From contig JADLFX010000041.1 in NCBI GenBank assembly GCA_020849665.1, forward strand, positions 1 to 47,661: DNA of 47,661 nucleotides, in the 5' to 3' direction. The notes below the pieces were generated by a model. The model did no database searches. It saw only the letters and a list, made by a program, of their open reading frames with translations, and was not told the DNA's origin. This DNA comes from Planctomycetota bacterium (GTDB taxonomy: Bacteria; Planctomycetota; UBA1135; UBA2386). Positions within the stretch are counted from its first letter, which is position 1, and every line of letters starts with the position of its first letter. Positions 9,211 through 19,616 of the stretch are shown here, piece after piece. A program made the position numbers and the translations under genes.

Positions 9211-11360
9211 GTGCGGGTGGATCGGATCCTCGACGACCTGAACCCCGACCAGCGCCGCGCCGTGCTGCACGGCGAGGGTCCGCTCATGGTGCTGGCCGGG
9301 GCCGGATCGGGGAAGACGCGGGTGATCACGCGCCGGATCGCCCGCCTGCTGCGCGACGGCGTGCCGCCGTGGTCGGTGCTGGCCCTGACCTTCACCAACA
9401 AGGCCGCGGACGAGATGCGGCGCCGGGTCCAGGACCTGGGCGGCGACACGGTGGCGGTGGCCACGTTCCACTCCGCGTGCGCGCGCTTCCTGCGCCAGGA
9501 CGCCGAGCGGCTCGACTACCCGCGCGGCTTCACGATCTACGACACCTACGACCGCGACCAGTGCCTGCGCATGGTCGCGGAGGAGCATGGCCTGGATCTG
9601 CAGCGGGTCCGGCCCGCGGACCTGGGCCGGGCGATCTCGCGGCTCAAGAACGTGCGCGTGCGCCCCGCCGAGTTCCGTCCGGGCCACGGCGAGCTCGACC
9701 GCTGCGTGTCCCTGGTGTACGGGCCGTACGAGGCCCGGATGCGCCGCCAGGGTGCGATGGACTTCGACGACCTGCTCCTGAACTTCCTGGACCTGCTGGA
9801 GCAGCATCCGGAGGCGGCGCAGGCGTACCAGCAGCGGTTCCGCTGGGTGCTGGTGGACGAGTTCCAGGACACCAACCTGGTGCAGTACCAGTTGCTCCGC
9901 CAACTCTGCCGCGAGCACCAGAACCTGTGCGTGGTGGGCGATCCCGACCAGTCGATCTACCGGTTCCGGGGCGCCGAGGTGCGCAACATGCTGGAGTTCC
10001 AGCGCGACTTCCCCGGCACCGCGGTCGTGCGGCTGGAGACCAACTACCGTTCCACGCCGCAGATCGTCCACGCGGCCGAGGCGGTGATCGCCAACAACCA
10101 CATGCGCCTGGAGAAGGCGCTGCACACCGAGAACGAGCCCGGGGAACCGATCGCCGTGCTGCGAGCACCCTCGCCCGACGCCGAGGCCGCGGCCGTCGCG
10201 GCGGGCGTGCGCGAACGCCTGCAGGACGGCGCCTCGCCCGCCGACGTGGCGGTGTTCTACCGCACGCACTTCCTCAGCCGCGCGGTGGAGGAGGCGTTCC
10301 GCGGCGAGGGGATTCCGTACGTCGTGGTGGGCGGCGTGTCGTTCTTCGAACGGCGCGAGATCAAGGACCTGCTCGCCTACCTGCGCGCGGCGGTGAACCC
10401 GCTCGACGACGTGAGCTTCGAGCGCATCCTGAACGTCCCGGCGCGCGGCTTCGGCAAGGCGGCGCTGGCGCGCCTCCGCGAGGCAGCGAACCAGCGGGCG
10501 TGCTCGCTGCTGGAGGCGGTGCGCGACCCCGAGGTCCGTGCGCTCCTGGCCGGCAAGGCGCGCAGGGGGGCCGAGTCCCTCGCGAGCCTGTACGAGGAAC
10601 TCTTCACCGAGGTGGCCCACGGCGCCGCGACCAGCCTCGGACTGGTGCTGGAGCGCACCGGCTACCGCGAGTATGCGTGCGGTCTGGGCGACCCGGAGGA
10701 CGTGGCACGGTCGGAGAACATCGACGAACTGCTCACCCACGCCACCAACTACGACGCCGAGCACGCGGGCGAGGGCCTGCCGGGCTACCTCCAGCGGGTC
10801 AGCCTGGTGACGGCGGAGGAGGAGCAGGGCGAACCGAAGGGGCCGCGCGTCAGCCTGATGACCGTGCACGCCGCCAAGGGGCTCGAGTTCGACCACGTGT
10901 ACGTGGTGGGCATGGAGGAGGATCTCTTCCCGCACAGCCGTGCCGCCGGCTCGGACGAGGATCTCGAGGAGGAACGCCGCCTGCTCTACGTGGCGATCAC
11001 CCGCGCGCGCCGCAGCGTGCAGCTCAGCCACGCCGCGTACCGCACCGTGGGCGGCAGCATCCGCCACGCCCTGCCATCGCCGTTCCTGAAGGAGCTGCCG
11101 GCCGAGGTGGTCGCACGGCACGGTGCGGCGGACCTGCGGATCGAGAGCCAGGATGCCGAGTGGGAGGGCTCGCAGGAGACGCCCGACCTGGAGTGCGGTG
11201 CGCGGGTGCGACACCCCGTGTACGGCGAGGGCGTGGTGCTGGACGTGTCGGGTGCGGGCATCCGTACGCGCGCGCGGATCCGCTTCCGCGACGGCGCCGA
11301 ACGCACCGTGCTGCTCGACTACGTGCGCCTGCAGATCCTGCCGCCGCGGGGGGCGACGTG

Positions 11361-11364
<4 letters not shown>
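9211..11364 (+). CDS. pcrA: UvrD/PcrA-type superfamily 1 DNA helicase
   Basis: 717 residues, a normal PcrA length. It unwinds DNA 3' to 5' during repair and replication restart. All core motifs are present: Q-motif LNPDQRRAV, Walker A AGAGSGKT (29-36), [39 protein letters not shown] and [11 protein letters not shown]. The last 50 residues form a Tudor-like tail ([17 protein letters not shown]), the part that in PcrA contacts RNA polymerase. The start could be the GTG at 9211 or the GTG at 9217 (MDRILDDLN); the ribosome-binding site is weak for both. Its stop codon overlaps the start of the sigma-54 activator-type gene by 4 bases (GTGA), so the two are translationally coupled. Confidence 0.95.
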
Positions 11365-12260
<896 letters not shown>

Positions 12261-12270
12261 CCTTCGACCC

Positions 12271-12289
12271 TCCGCCCGCGACGGGCGGA
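12271..12289 (+). promoter_or_regulatory. Hairpin in the leader of the host-attachment-family gene
   Basis: A perfect 8-base stem (TCCGCCCG/CGGGCGGA) with loop CGA, sitting 10 bases after the preceding stop codon and 11 bases before the next ATG. No Shine-Dalgarno sequence lies between the hairpin and the ATG. It may be a terminator between the two genes or a translation-control element; I cannot tell which. Confidence 0.45.
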
Positions 12290-12300
12290 TCCCAACCCCG

Positions 12301-12756
12301 ATGAAGAACGCGTCCAAGCCGAAGAACAAGTGGATCGTCGTTGCGGACAGCCAGAAGGCCAGGCTGCTGGTCGGCCGGCTGACCGAGCACGGCCGCCCGC
12401 ACCTCGAAGAGAAGGGCTCCCTGGAGACCAACTACCTGCCCAGCGAGCGCGAGCGCTCTTCCTCGCAGCAGGGCGGCATCCATCACGGCCATGTGGATTC
12501 GAGCCATGAAGGCGAGGAGCGGGTCAGCCACTTCGCCCGCCAGCTCTCGGGCTGGTTGCAGGGCCAGGTGCAGCAGAACCAGATCCAGGACTGCCTCGTG
12601 TTCGCGCCGGCGCGCTTCCTCGGCGCGTTGCGCAAGGAACTCCCCAGCGCGCTGCAGCAGCGCGTGGCCGAGCGGCACGGCGAGATGACCAAGATGGGGA
12701 TCGGCGACCTGGCCCAGCACCCGGGAATCGCCGCGGAGTTGAAGGCCCTGGTGTGA
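12301..12756 (+). CDS. Host-attachment protein family member
   Basis: 151 residues. The beginning WIVVADSQKARLLVGR is the typical first strand of the family named for a plant-attachment protein (Pfam At_host_att type), related to archaeal and bacterial peptide-release-factor-like domains. A linker with His and Ser (HHGHVDSSHEGEE) is followed by the conserved region FARQLSGWLQGQVQQNQIQDCLV and a final MTKMGIGDLAQHPGI segment. The biochemical role of the family is not established, and genes of this kind are common in free-living bacteria with no host. It is soluble and probably cytoplasmic. Its ATG follows a stable hairpin at 12271-12289, and 94 bases without a gene separate it from the CAP-domain gene. 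Confidence 0.8.
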   Translation: MKNASKPKNKWIVVADSQKARLLVGRLTEHGRPHLEEKGSLETNYLPSERERSSSQQGGIHHGHVDSSHEGEERVSHFARQLSGWLQGQVQQNQIQDCLVFAPARFLGALRKELPSALQQRVAERHGEMTKMGIGDLAQHPGIAAELKALV

Positions 12757-12850
12757 GCAGCGCACCGCGGCAGCACGGCGGGCTGCAGCCGATGTCGCGC
12801 TCCGGCCGGCGCCGCCACAGGAGGCCTCCGGGAGACCGGACGCCAGCGCC

Positions 12851-14947
12851 GTGAACGGCAGCGCCCCACGAGCGCGCACGCCGCGGCCCGCGGAGGGCGT
12901 GCCCGCAGGAGGCCGCCGGTCCGCCTGGTGGATCCTCGGCGCGGCCCTGCTGCTCGGGGCGGTGCTGATGCACTTCTTCGTGCCGGGCAGGGACGCGTTG
13001 CCACTGGGCCAGGCGGATCGTCTCCAGGACCTGCGCCGCCGCGGCGCGTTCGCCGAGGCGCGTGCCCTGCTCGAGGACCTGGACAGCCGCTGGGCGGGTT
13101 CCTCGGAGACGCGGCGCATGGTGGTCGCCGCGCAGCGCGAGGCCCTCGAGGCCACCGCCGGCGCAGCCGACACGCGCGGCGCCGCTGCGCGTGACGAGGC
13201 GCGCGAGCTGTCGTGGGCCGAGCACGTCGCGCGCCTGCAACGCGAGACCGAGTCCGGAGCCAGCCGGGCCGACCGCGAGGCCGCCCGCATCGTCCTGGCG
13301 CGCCTGAAGGAGATCCGCGACGAGGCGACCCGCATCGTGGCGGCCGCCCCGGACCCTCTGGCGGAGCGCTTCCGGGCCCTCGAGGAGGCGATGCGCCGGC
13401 CACAGCCCGTGCCGCCGCCGGTCACCGCCGACGAGCCGTCGACCGTGGATCCGGCCCGTGGCCGGAGCAACGCCGAGGTCCAGGCGGTCCTGACCGACAC
13501 CGACGCGCTCCTGGCCCAGGAGCGCTACGCCGCGGCGCTCGAGCTCCTGCGCCAGGCGCTCCCGCGCCTGTCCGCAGCGGACGCAGCGCCGCTGCACAGG
13601 CGTCTCGCCGAGGTGCGCGCCGCCACGCAGCAGGCGATCGAGACCCTCATCGCCCGCGCCGAAGCGGAGCGCATCGCCGGCCGGCTCGACGCGGCGGTGG
13701 CGCTGCTGGAGGTGCGCGCCCCGGACTTCCCGGCCAGCGGCGACCTCGCACGCGTGGCGCATGCCCTCGGTGCCTACAAGCGCGAGCTGGCGGCGTCCCT
13801 GCGGATGGCGGCGCTGGTGCCCGAGGCGGCCCGGCCGCCGGCCCCCGCGCCCGAGGCGCGCGCCTCGGAGACGCCGCGCGCGGCGGTGCTCGACGCGGCT
13901 CTGGAGGCCAAGGCCAGGTCGGCCCGCGACCGCCTGCTCAAGGCCGTGCGCGGCAACGATCCCGCCGCGCGCGAGCAGGCGCTCGAGGGCCTGCTCGCCC
14001 TCGGCACGGATGCGGTCGACAGCGTCGTGCCGGCCCTGGACCGCGAGTGCGACGTGCTGCTGGGGCGGCTCGAGAAGCACCCGTTCCGCCGCACGGTCGA
14101 GCGGCTCGCCGTCCGGCGCAAGGAACTCGACCGCCTGCGCGAGCACGCGCGCACGCTGATCTACGACGAGGTGAAGTACTTCTACCCGTTCCGTCCGCCC
14201 GCCGTGGACGGGGCACGCGCGGCCGAGTACTGGCCCGTGCAGCAGGAGGTCGATGCACGGGTCGCACGCCTGCGCGCGGTCTGGGAGGGCGACAAGGCCA
14301 AGGCCACCATCCCATCCGAACTGCATCGCGAGGCCCTGCGCGTCCAGTGGCTCTGCGACCTGATGGCCACCTTCCGCCGCCCGCGCGCCGACGTGGACGA
14401 ACGCATCGGCTGGGTGACGGCCATGCCGCGCGACGGCGTGCTGACCCTGCAGAACTTCTGCATCAGCGCGTCGGAGCTCGAGTCGCAGCGCCTCTACCGC
14501 CGCATCGAGCTCTGGAACCAGCGCCTGCTGCCGCTGCTCAGCAGGGAGGAGCAGCGCCAGCTCGAGGTCACCAATGCGTACCGGAGGATGTTCGGCCACC
14601 GTCCCCTGGCCCTGAACCGCAAGCTGCTCCAGGCCGCGCGCGGGCACAGCAAGGAGATGGCCACGCTGGGCTTCTTCGACCACTTCTCCCCCACGCCCGG
14701 GCGCCGCACGCCGTTCGAGCGCATGCGCCTCGAGGGCTACCTGAACGGTGTGAGCGAGAACATCGCGATGGTGGACGGCCCCGACGTGGCGCACCTGGCG
14801 TGGCTGCACTCCTCGGGGCACCACCGCAACCTGCTCTCCCCCTCGCATACGGAGTTCGGGGTCGGCAACCAGGGCCGCCTGTGGACCCAGAACTTCGGCA
14901 CAGGCAGGGAGTACGCCGGCGATCCCGAGTTCCCGGCGGAGAAGTGA
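12851..14947 (+). CDS. Membrane-anchored protein with long helical region and C-terminal CAP domain
   Basis: 698 residues from a GTG; an in-frame TGA lies just upstream. One membrane segment (WWILGAALLLGAVLMHFFV, about 26-45) places the rest outside the cytoplasm. Residues 55-550 are mostly Ala/Arg/Glu-rich helices, possibly coiled coil, in two blocks separated by a Pro-rich hinge. The last 130 residues are a CAP (SCP/PR-1) domain: VTNAYRRMFGHRPL, ARGHSKEMATLGFFDHFSP, GVSENIAM, and WLHSSGHHRNLLSP, which supply the conserved His and Glu residues of the CAP cavity. The function of bacterial CAP proteins is mostly unknown. An imperfect palindrome (GGAGGCCTCC) lies upstream, and no close Shine-Dalgarno sequence can be seen. 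Confidence 0.85.
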   Translation: MNGSAPRARTPRPAEGVPAGGRRSAWWILGAALLLGAVLMHFFVPGRDALPLGQADRLQDLRRRGAFAEARALLEDLDSRWAGSSETRRMVVAAQREALEATAGAADTRGAAARDEARELSWAEHVARLQRETESGASRADREAARIVLARLKEIRDEATRIVAAAPDPLAERFRALEEAMRRPQPVPPPVTADEPSTVDPARGRSNAEVQAVLTDTDALLAQERYAAALELLRQALPRLSAADAAPLHRRLAEVRAATQQAIETLIARAEAERIAGRLDAAVALLEVRAPDFPASGDLARVAHALGAYKRELAASLRMAALVPEAARPPAPAPEARASETPRAAVLDAALEAKARSARDRLLKAVRGNDPAAREQALEGLLALGTDAVDSVVPALDRECDVLLGRLEKHPFRRTVERLAVRRKELDRLREHARTLIYDEVKYFYPFRPPAVDGARAAEYWPVQQEVDARVARLRAVWEGDKAKATIPSELHREALRVQWLCDLMATFRRPRADVDERIGWVTAMPRDGVLTLQNFCISASELESQRLYRRIELWNQRLLPLLSREEQRQLEVTNAYRRMFGHRPLALNRKLLQAARGHSKEMATLGFFDHFSPTPGRRTPFERMRLEGYLNGVSENIAMVDGPDVAHLAWLHSSGHHRNLLSPSHTEFGVGNQGRLWTQNFGTGREYAGDPEFPAEK

Positions 14948-14948
14948 G

Positions 14949-14962
14949 CGCCGCCGGCGGCG
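14949..14962. terminator. Short palindrome between convergent genes
   Basis: A 14-base perfect palindrome (CGCCGCC/GGCGGCG) fills most of the 18-base gap between two convergent genes. At this base composition such palindromes are common, so this is only a possible terminator. Confidence 0.25.
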
Positions 14963-14965
14963 GCG

Positions 14966-16024
14966 TCAGGACGCGTCTGGGGGCTCCGGGACCGGCGCGC
15001 GGCCGCGCGCCGCGAGACGCTCCGGTGTGGTGCGCCAGCGCCGGTGGTACCACGCCCACTGCTCGGGATGGCGGCGGATGGCCGCCTCCAGCAGCCTGCT
15101 CCACTCCTGGGTGAGCCGCTGCACCTCCCGCGCCTTGGGCTGGCTGGTGTCGGGCCAGAGCACCCCCTCGACCTCGATGCGGTAGCGCGCGCCGTCGCGT
15201 ACGAGGCAGCCCACCGCCATCGGCACGTTGGCGGCGTAGGCGAGGCGGGCCGGACCGACCGGCGTGTAGGCGGGATGGCCGAACACGTCCACGAACACGC
15301 CGCCGAGGCTCTTCACGTCCTGGTCCGGCACGAGCGCGATCCAGCGCCCCTCCTTGAGGGCGTGCACGGGGCGCGAGGGCGCGTCGTCGCGGTACAGCGT
15401 CTCGATGCCGAAGCGGCGCCGGGCGTCCTCGATCAGGTCGTTGAGGCGGCGGTTCGCCATGCGCTTGGCCACTGCCAGGCCGCGGCCGCGCGCGCTGTGC
15501 TGGCCGAGCCACCAGCCGAAGAACTCCCAGTTGCCGATGTGGCCGGTGATCCCCAGCCAGCCGCCGGGCCAGCGCGCCTCGAAGTCGGCGACGAAGCGCC
15601 GCGCCTCGGCGTCGTCGATGCGGCCCGCGAGGAAGCCGGGTCCTTGGCGGTAGAACGCGCAGGCCTCCGCGATCTGCTCGGCCAGGTGCAGGAACACGGC
15701 GCGCACCAGCCGGCGGCGCTCGGCCGCCGGCATCGCGTCGCCGTACGCCAGGAGCAGGTTCTGCTCGGCCACGGCTCCGAGCCACCAGCGGCAGACGGGC
15801 GCGACCGCACCCCGGCACAGGCCGCGCAGCAGCGGGTAGGGGATCCGCGTGACCGCCAGCAGGACCACCCGGGCCAGCAGCGCCTGGACGGCGCGGCGCG
15901 CGTCCTTCAGCCGGCGCCGCCAGCCGCCGCGTGCGGCGCGCGATGCGCGCTGGCCCATGCCCGCGCCCTTGCCTCGGTAGAGCGCCGCAGGTGCCGCCGG
16001 TGCGGGACGGGATGGTTCAGACAC
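14966..16024 (-). CDS. Lipid A-type acyltransferase (LpxL/HtrB-like)
   Basis: Up to 352 residues. It belongs to the lysophospholipid/lipid A acyltransferase family that adds secondary acyl chains to the lipid A precursor at the inner face of the inner membrane. An N-terminal hydrophobic stretch (LLARVVLLAVTRIPYPLL) gives membrane attachment. The catalytic H(X)4E motif is GHIGNWEF at 162-167, followed by the family's VPDQDVKS and FVDVFGHPAYTPVGPARLA segments. The ATG at 16024 lies 118 bases inside the preceding kinase gene. The ATG at 15958 (MGQRASRAARGG) shortens the overlap to 52 bases and is equally plausible. It shares strand and probably message with that kinase, which supports a lipopolysaccharide role. 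Confidence 0.87.
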   Translation of the reverse strand: MSEPSRPAPAAPAALYRGKGAGMGQRASRAARGGWRRRLKDARRAVQALLARVVLLAVTRIPYPLLRGLCRGAVAPVCRWWLGAVAEQNLLLAYGDAMPAAERRRLVRAVFLHLAEQIAEACAFYRQGPGFLAGRIDDAEARRFVADFEARWPGGWLGITGHIGNWEFFGWWLGQHSARGRGLAVAKRMANRRLNDLIEDARRRFGIETLYRDDAPSRPVHALKEGRWIALVPDQDVKSLGGVFVDVFGHPAYTPVGPARLAYAANVPMAVGCLVRDGARYRIEVEGVLWPDTSQPKAREVQRLTQEWSRLLEAAIRRHPEQWAWYHRRWRTTPERLAARGRAPVPEPPDAS

Positions 16025-17412
16025 CGTAGGGCCAGTCTATAGGCGCGCTCGAACGCGGCCAGGACGCGCCGGCCGCCCGGGCCGCCCGCGGCCCGCCAGG
16101 CGGCGAGCACGCGGCCGAGGTCCGCGGCCTCGCCACGCGGATCTAGCGGCAGGCGCGGGCGGACTCCCTCCAGGTCGACGATCCAGAGGCGCTGGCCGGC
16201 GGCGTCGGGGACGAGGTTCTCGAACTTCAGATCACGGTGGCGCAGGCCGTGGGCGTGCATCCGGCCGAGCGAGCGTCCCAGGTCGGCGGCCAGGCGCGGG
16301 AAGCACCCGGCCGGCAGCGTGTTGGCGGCGAGACGGGCCGCGAGGTCCTCGCCCGCGACCCGCCGGGCCACCGCCACCCCGCGCCCGCCGGCCGTGCGCA
16401 CGCAGACCGGCTGCGGCGCGGGCACGCCGCAGAACTCGAGCAGGTAGTGGGCGGTGAAGAGGGCGCGTGCCTTGGCGGCCTCGCGCTCCTTGGCGACCAG
16501 ATGCTCGTGGAGGTGCACGGCGCCGCGCCGGCCCTGGCGCAGGGGCGGCGGCAGCGCCGCCAGGAACGCGCGGGCCTCGGCGTGGGCGTCCTGGGCCGGA
16601 CGGTGCCAGGCCCAGGTCACGCCGCCGCGCTCGTGTTCCAGCGCCGTGTGGGCGCAGGTCCGGCCGGCGCGCCGTCCGAAGGCCAGCATCGCCCGGCGGC
16701 GCAGCCGGCGGCCCAGCGCGAGCGCGCGCGCCAGCAGCGCCGGGCTCGCGCGGTAGGCGGCGACCAGCGGGGCCGCGGCGGGGTCGCGCACGTTGCCGTC
16801 CAGGTCCAGGCAGAAGAACGCCAGCGCGTGGGCGCGTTGCGCGAGGTCCAGGGGCTGGGCGAAGCGGGCCGAGGTGAGGTCGACCAGGAGCAGTTCTCCC
16901 TCGGGGGTGGCGAGCAGGTTGCCAGGGTGCAGGTCGCCGGCGTGCAGCCCGGCATCGTGCAGCGTGCGCAGCAGCGACCCCGCGCACGCGGCCTGGGCCT
17001 GGCGCAGCGGGCCACGCGCCAGCGGCAGGGATTCCGGCACGGTCGCCGTGACCAGGAACGAGCGCGAGCCGAACGAACCGCGCGCCACGCCGTGCGCCAG
17101 GGGGCGCACCGCGGGCAGGCCGCGGGCGCGGGCGGCACGCAGGTTGGCGAACTCGCGCGCGGCGCGCGCCCCGCCCAGGGCGTCGCGCGCCCGGTCGGAG
17201 AGGCGCACGGCGCGATACAGCTTGACGTGCACCGCCAGGGGGTGGCCGGCGGGGTCGTGCAGCGCGCCGCGCAGCGTGGTGCGCACGGTGGAGTGCTTCA
17301 CGGTCGTGAACCCCGGCCAGGTCGAGGGGTCGCCGTGCGCCAGGGCGTCGGCCAGCCAGGGCCGGACCGCGGCCACGACCTCGGCGGTGCATGCGCCGCC
17401 GGTCACGGTCAC
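15907..17412 (-). CDS. Tandem LPS-type (Kdo/WaaP/InaA-like) kinase
   Basis: About 501 residues from the GTG at 17412; a TTG at 17451 would run into the start of lptF. Two kinase-like domains lie in tandem. The first has a likely ATP lysine in LAVHVKLY (about 64), catalytic loop HAGDLHPGNLL (Asp about 160) and the metal Asp in VDLTSARF (about 178). The second has catalytic loop HRDLKFENLV (Asp about 394) and VDLEGVRPR (Asp about 413), but its ATP-lysine region is less clear. The family phosphorylates sugars of the LPS core. Both loops are intact, so both domains may be active. The gene is divergent from lptF by 31 bases and overlaps the acyltransferase gene downstream. Confidence 0.84.
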   Translation of the reverse strand: MTVTGGACTAEVVAAVRPWLADALAHGDPSTWPGFTTVKHSTVRTTLRGALHDPAGHPLAVHVKLYRAVRLSDRARDALGGARAAREFANLRAARARGLPAVRPLAHGVARGSFGSRSFLVTATVPESLPLARGPLRQAQAACAGSLLRTLHDAGLHAGDLHPGNLLATPEGELLLVDLTSARFAQPLDLAQRAHALAFFCLDLDGNVRDPAAAPLVAAYRASPALLARALALGRRLRRRAMLAFGRRAGRTCAHTALEHERGGVTWAWHRPAQDAHAEARAFLAALPPPLRQGRRGAVHLHEHLVAKEREAAKARALFTAHYLLEFCGVPAPQPVCVRTAGGRGVAVARRVAGEDLAARLAANTLPAGCFPRLAADLGRSLGRMHAHGLRHRDLKFENLVPDAAGQRLWIVDLEGVRPRLPLDPRGEAADLGRVLAAWRAAGGPGGRRVLAAFERAYRLALRCLNHPVPHRRHLRRSTEARARAWASAHRAPHAAAGGAG

Positions 17413-17443
17413 AATGGGTTCGTCGCCCCGTGCTGACTCCGTG

Positions 17444-18523
17444 ATGGGCAAGATCCACCGATACTACCTGAAGGAGGTCGCCACCAACGCGGCGCTCGCG
17501 TTCACGGTGCTGTTCGGGATCTGCCTGGTGTCGCTGGTCTACCGCGGGATCGCCAGGGCGCAGGGCGGCGACCTGCTGGCCGCCGCCTGGATCACGTTCT
17601 TCTGGACCGCCGACCTCCTGCCGAACCTGCTCACGATCGCGTTCCTGTTCGGCACCGTGCTCACGTTCGCGCGCGCCAGCACGGATCGCGAACTGATCGC
17701 CCTGCGCGCCAGCGGCGTCCCCAACTTCGCCCCCATGCTGCCGGCGCTGAGCGCGGGCGTGGGGATCACGCTGCTCTGCGCCTTCCTGGTGCACGAGGTG
17801 ATCCCCTGGACCCACTTCGCCAAGTACCGGGTGGTCGCCGACACCACGCGCCAGGTGCTGCTCAACCTGGGGCTGCAGGGCGACCAGATCCTGCTGGCCG
17901 AGTGGGGCGGCGTGATGGTGTGGGAGCGCAAGGACGAACGCGGCCACTTCCACGACGCGACGATCCATCTCAGCCGGGCCCGGACCTCGCGCGAGGGCCG
18001 CAGGCTCGGCGAGGGCACGCTCTTCCTGGTGCAGGAGGCGTGGTTCGAGATGGACCCGGCGCGGGGCAATCTGGTGCTGGCCCTGCGCGGCGTGCGCGAG
18101 CCGCTGCGCGACTACGCCACCGAGCGGCTGGACCTGGAGTTCGACTTCCACGAACTGGCCGAGAAGGGCAGGCGCTGGGAAGGCGACCGGGACCTGACCA
18201 GCGGCCAGCTCCTGGCCGAGGTGGCGCGCGGCGTGCACCCGAGCCCGGGCGGCGCGCGCTTCATCGTGCACCGGCGCTCGTGTGCGGCGGTCCTGCCCCT
18301 GTTGCTGGCCCCGCTCGGGTTCGTCCTGGGCGCCATGGCGCTCGGCCGCGGGCGGGTGGCCGCGCTCGCCGCGTGCGCCGTGCCCCTGGGCGTGTACTAC
18401 CTCTGCGACCTGGCCGGCATCGAACTGGTGCGCAAGGTCGACTGGGCCGGGTTCGGGTGGCTCCCGGCGATGGTCCTCGCGCTCCTGGGCGCGCCGTTCT
18501 GCTGGCATCACCTGCGCCGCTGA
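17444..18523 (+). CDS. lptF: LPS export permease LptF
   Basis: 359 residues. LptF and LptG form the membrane part of the LptB2FG ABC exporter that extracts lipopolysaccharide from the inner membrane. The protein has the family topology: two to three N-terminal membrane segments (about 12-32, 50-73, 97-122), a periplasmic beta-jellyroll region (about 125-275), and three C-terminal segments beginning at CAAVLPLLLAPLGFVLG. The IHRYYLKE start and the RASTDRELIALRASGV loop, which contacts the ATPase in this family, are typical. The jellyroll is shorter than in Escherichia coli. It is separated from lptG by one base, so the two are co-translated. Confidence 0.9.
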   Translation: MGKIHRYYLKEVATNAALAFTVLFGICLVSLVYRGIARAQGGDLLAAAWITFFWTADLLPNLLTIAFLFGTVLTFARASTDRELIALRASGVPNFAPMLPALSAGVGITLLCAFLVHEVIPWTHFAKYRVVADTTRQVLLNLGLQGDQILLAEWGGVMVWERKDERGHFHDATIHLSRARTSREGRRLGEGTLFLVQEAWFEMDPARGNLVLALRGVREPLRDYATERLDLEFDFHELAEKGRRWEGDRDLTSGQLLAEVARGVHPSPGGARFIVHRRSCAAVLPLLLAPLGFVLGAMALGRGRVAALAACAVPLGVYYLCDLAGIELVRKVDWAGFGWLPAMVLALLGAPFCWHHLRR

Positions 18524-18524
18524 C

Positions 18525-19616
18525 ATGTTCGACCGACTGGATCGCTACGTCGCGCGCCCGGTGCTCAGCGCCTGGGGGTTCGCGTTCCTGTTCCTGGTGT
18601 TCATGCTCACGGTGTTCGACGTGCTGCTCAACGTCGCGCGTTACGTCACCGTGGCCGAGCGACGCGGACTCTCGGTGGCCGAGATGCTGCTCAACCTCCT
18701 GCACTACCACCTGCTCGGCGTGCCGTTCGTGTTCGTCACCGTGGCGCCGTTCGTGACCGTGATCGCGGCGATGTTCGCCCTGGCCAGCCTGATGGCCAAC
18801 AGCGAGATGGTGCCCATGCTCTTCAGCGGCCGCTCCATGCTCCGCAATCTGCGCGTGGTGCTGGTCACCGCGGCCGGCGCCGCGGCGGCGATGGCCTGCC
18901 TGTGGAGCCTGGTGATCCCCGCGCTGGTGGAGCCGCGCGAGCGGCTGCAGAACCTGCTCACCAAGGAGGGCTCGGCGGCGATCACGCTCGACACCGTGGT
19001 GCTGCGCGATCCTGGGGATCCACGCCGCACCCTGTTCGCCAACCGCTACCTGCACGAGCAGCTCAAGATGGAGGGGGTGCTGCTCTTCGACCGCGGCCTC
19101 GCCCGGGGCGACGAGGTCGCGGTGCGCGCCGCCAGCGCCACGTGGAACCCGGAGCGGCGCGACTGGGAGCTGGAGGCCGGCGTGCGACAGACCGGCACGC
19201 GCATCCTGGCGCAGGCGATGCTGGAGCTGGGCACGGTCACGCCGGAGATCGTGTGGCGTTCGGGCAAGGACCGCAGCGAGACGACCAACCTCTCGTACGC
19301 CGAGCTGCGCGAACTGCGCGAGCTGCGCCCCAACCGGCGCGACTTCGTGATCGCCTACCACCAGCACCTCACGTTTCCGCTGGCCAACATCGTGCTCCTG
19401 CTGCTCGCCCTGCCGTTCGCGGTGCACTTCGAACGCGGCCGCCGGATCGAGCGCGTGCTGGTCGCGATCGGTGTCTGTGCGGCGTATCTGGTGACCGACC
19501 TGACCTGCCAGAACCTCGGCTACCGCGGCGACGTCCACCCGGTGGTAGCGGCGTGGTCGCCCACGATCCTCTTCGGCTCGCTGGGCGTGGTCCTGTTCGG
19601 AGCGATGCGCACGTGA
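18525..19616 (+). CDS. lptG: LPS export permease LptG
   Basis: 363 residues, the partner of LptF. It starts MFDRLDRYVARPVLSAW, a classic beginning for this family. Membrane segments lie at about 15-35, 60-90 and 100-122, then the periplasmic jellyroll region (about 130-270), and the C-terminal segments from about 280 (LTFPLANIVLLLLALPFAVHF). The cytoplasmic coupling region SNSEMVPML in other species appears here as NSEMVPMLFSGRSML. No lptB ATPase, lptC or lptA is in the window. The last codons overlap the start of a 38-residue membrane protein (GTGA), so that small protein is made in step with LptG. Confidence 0.9.
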   Translation: MFDRLDRYVARPVLSAWGFAFLFLVFMLTVFDVLLNVARYVTVAERRGLSVAEMLLNLLHYHLLGVPFVFVTVAPFVTVIAAMFALASLMANSEMVPMLFSGRSMLRNLRVVLVTAAGAAAAMACLWSLVIPALVEPRERLQNLLTKEGSAAITLDTVVLRDPGDPRRTLFANRYLHEQLKMEGVLLFDRGLARGDEVAVRAASATWNPERRDWELEAGVRQTGTRILAQAMLELGTVTPEIVWRSGKDRSETTNLSYAELRELRELRPNRRDFVIAYHQHLTFPLANIVLLLLALPFAVHFERGRRIERVLVAIGVCAAYLVTDLTCQNLGYRGDVHPVVAAWSPTILFGSLGVVLFGAMRT

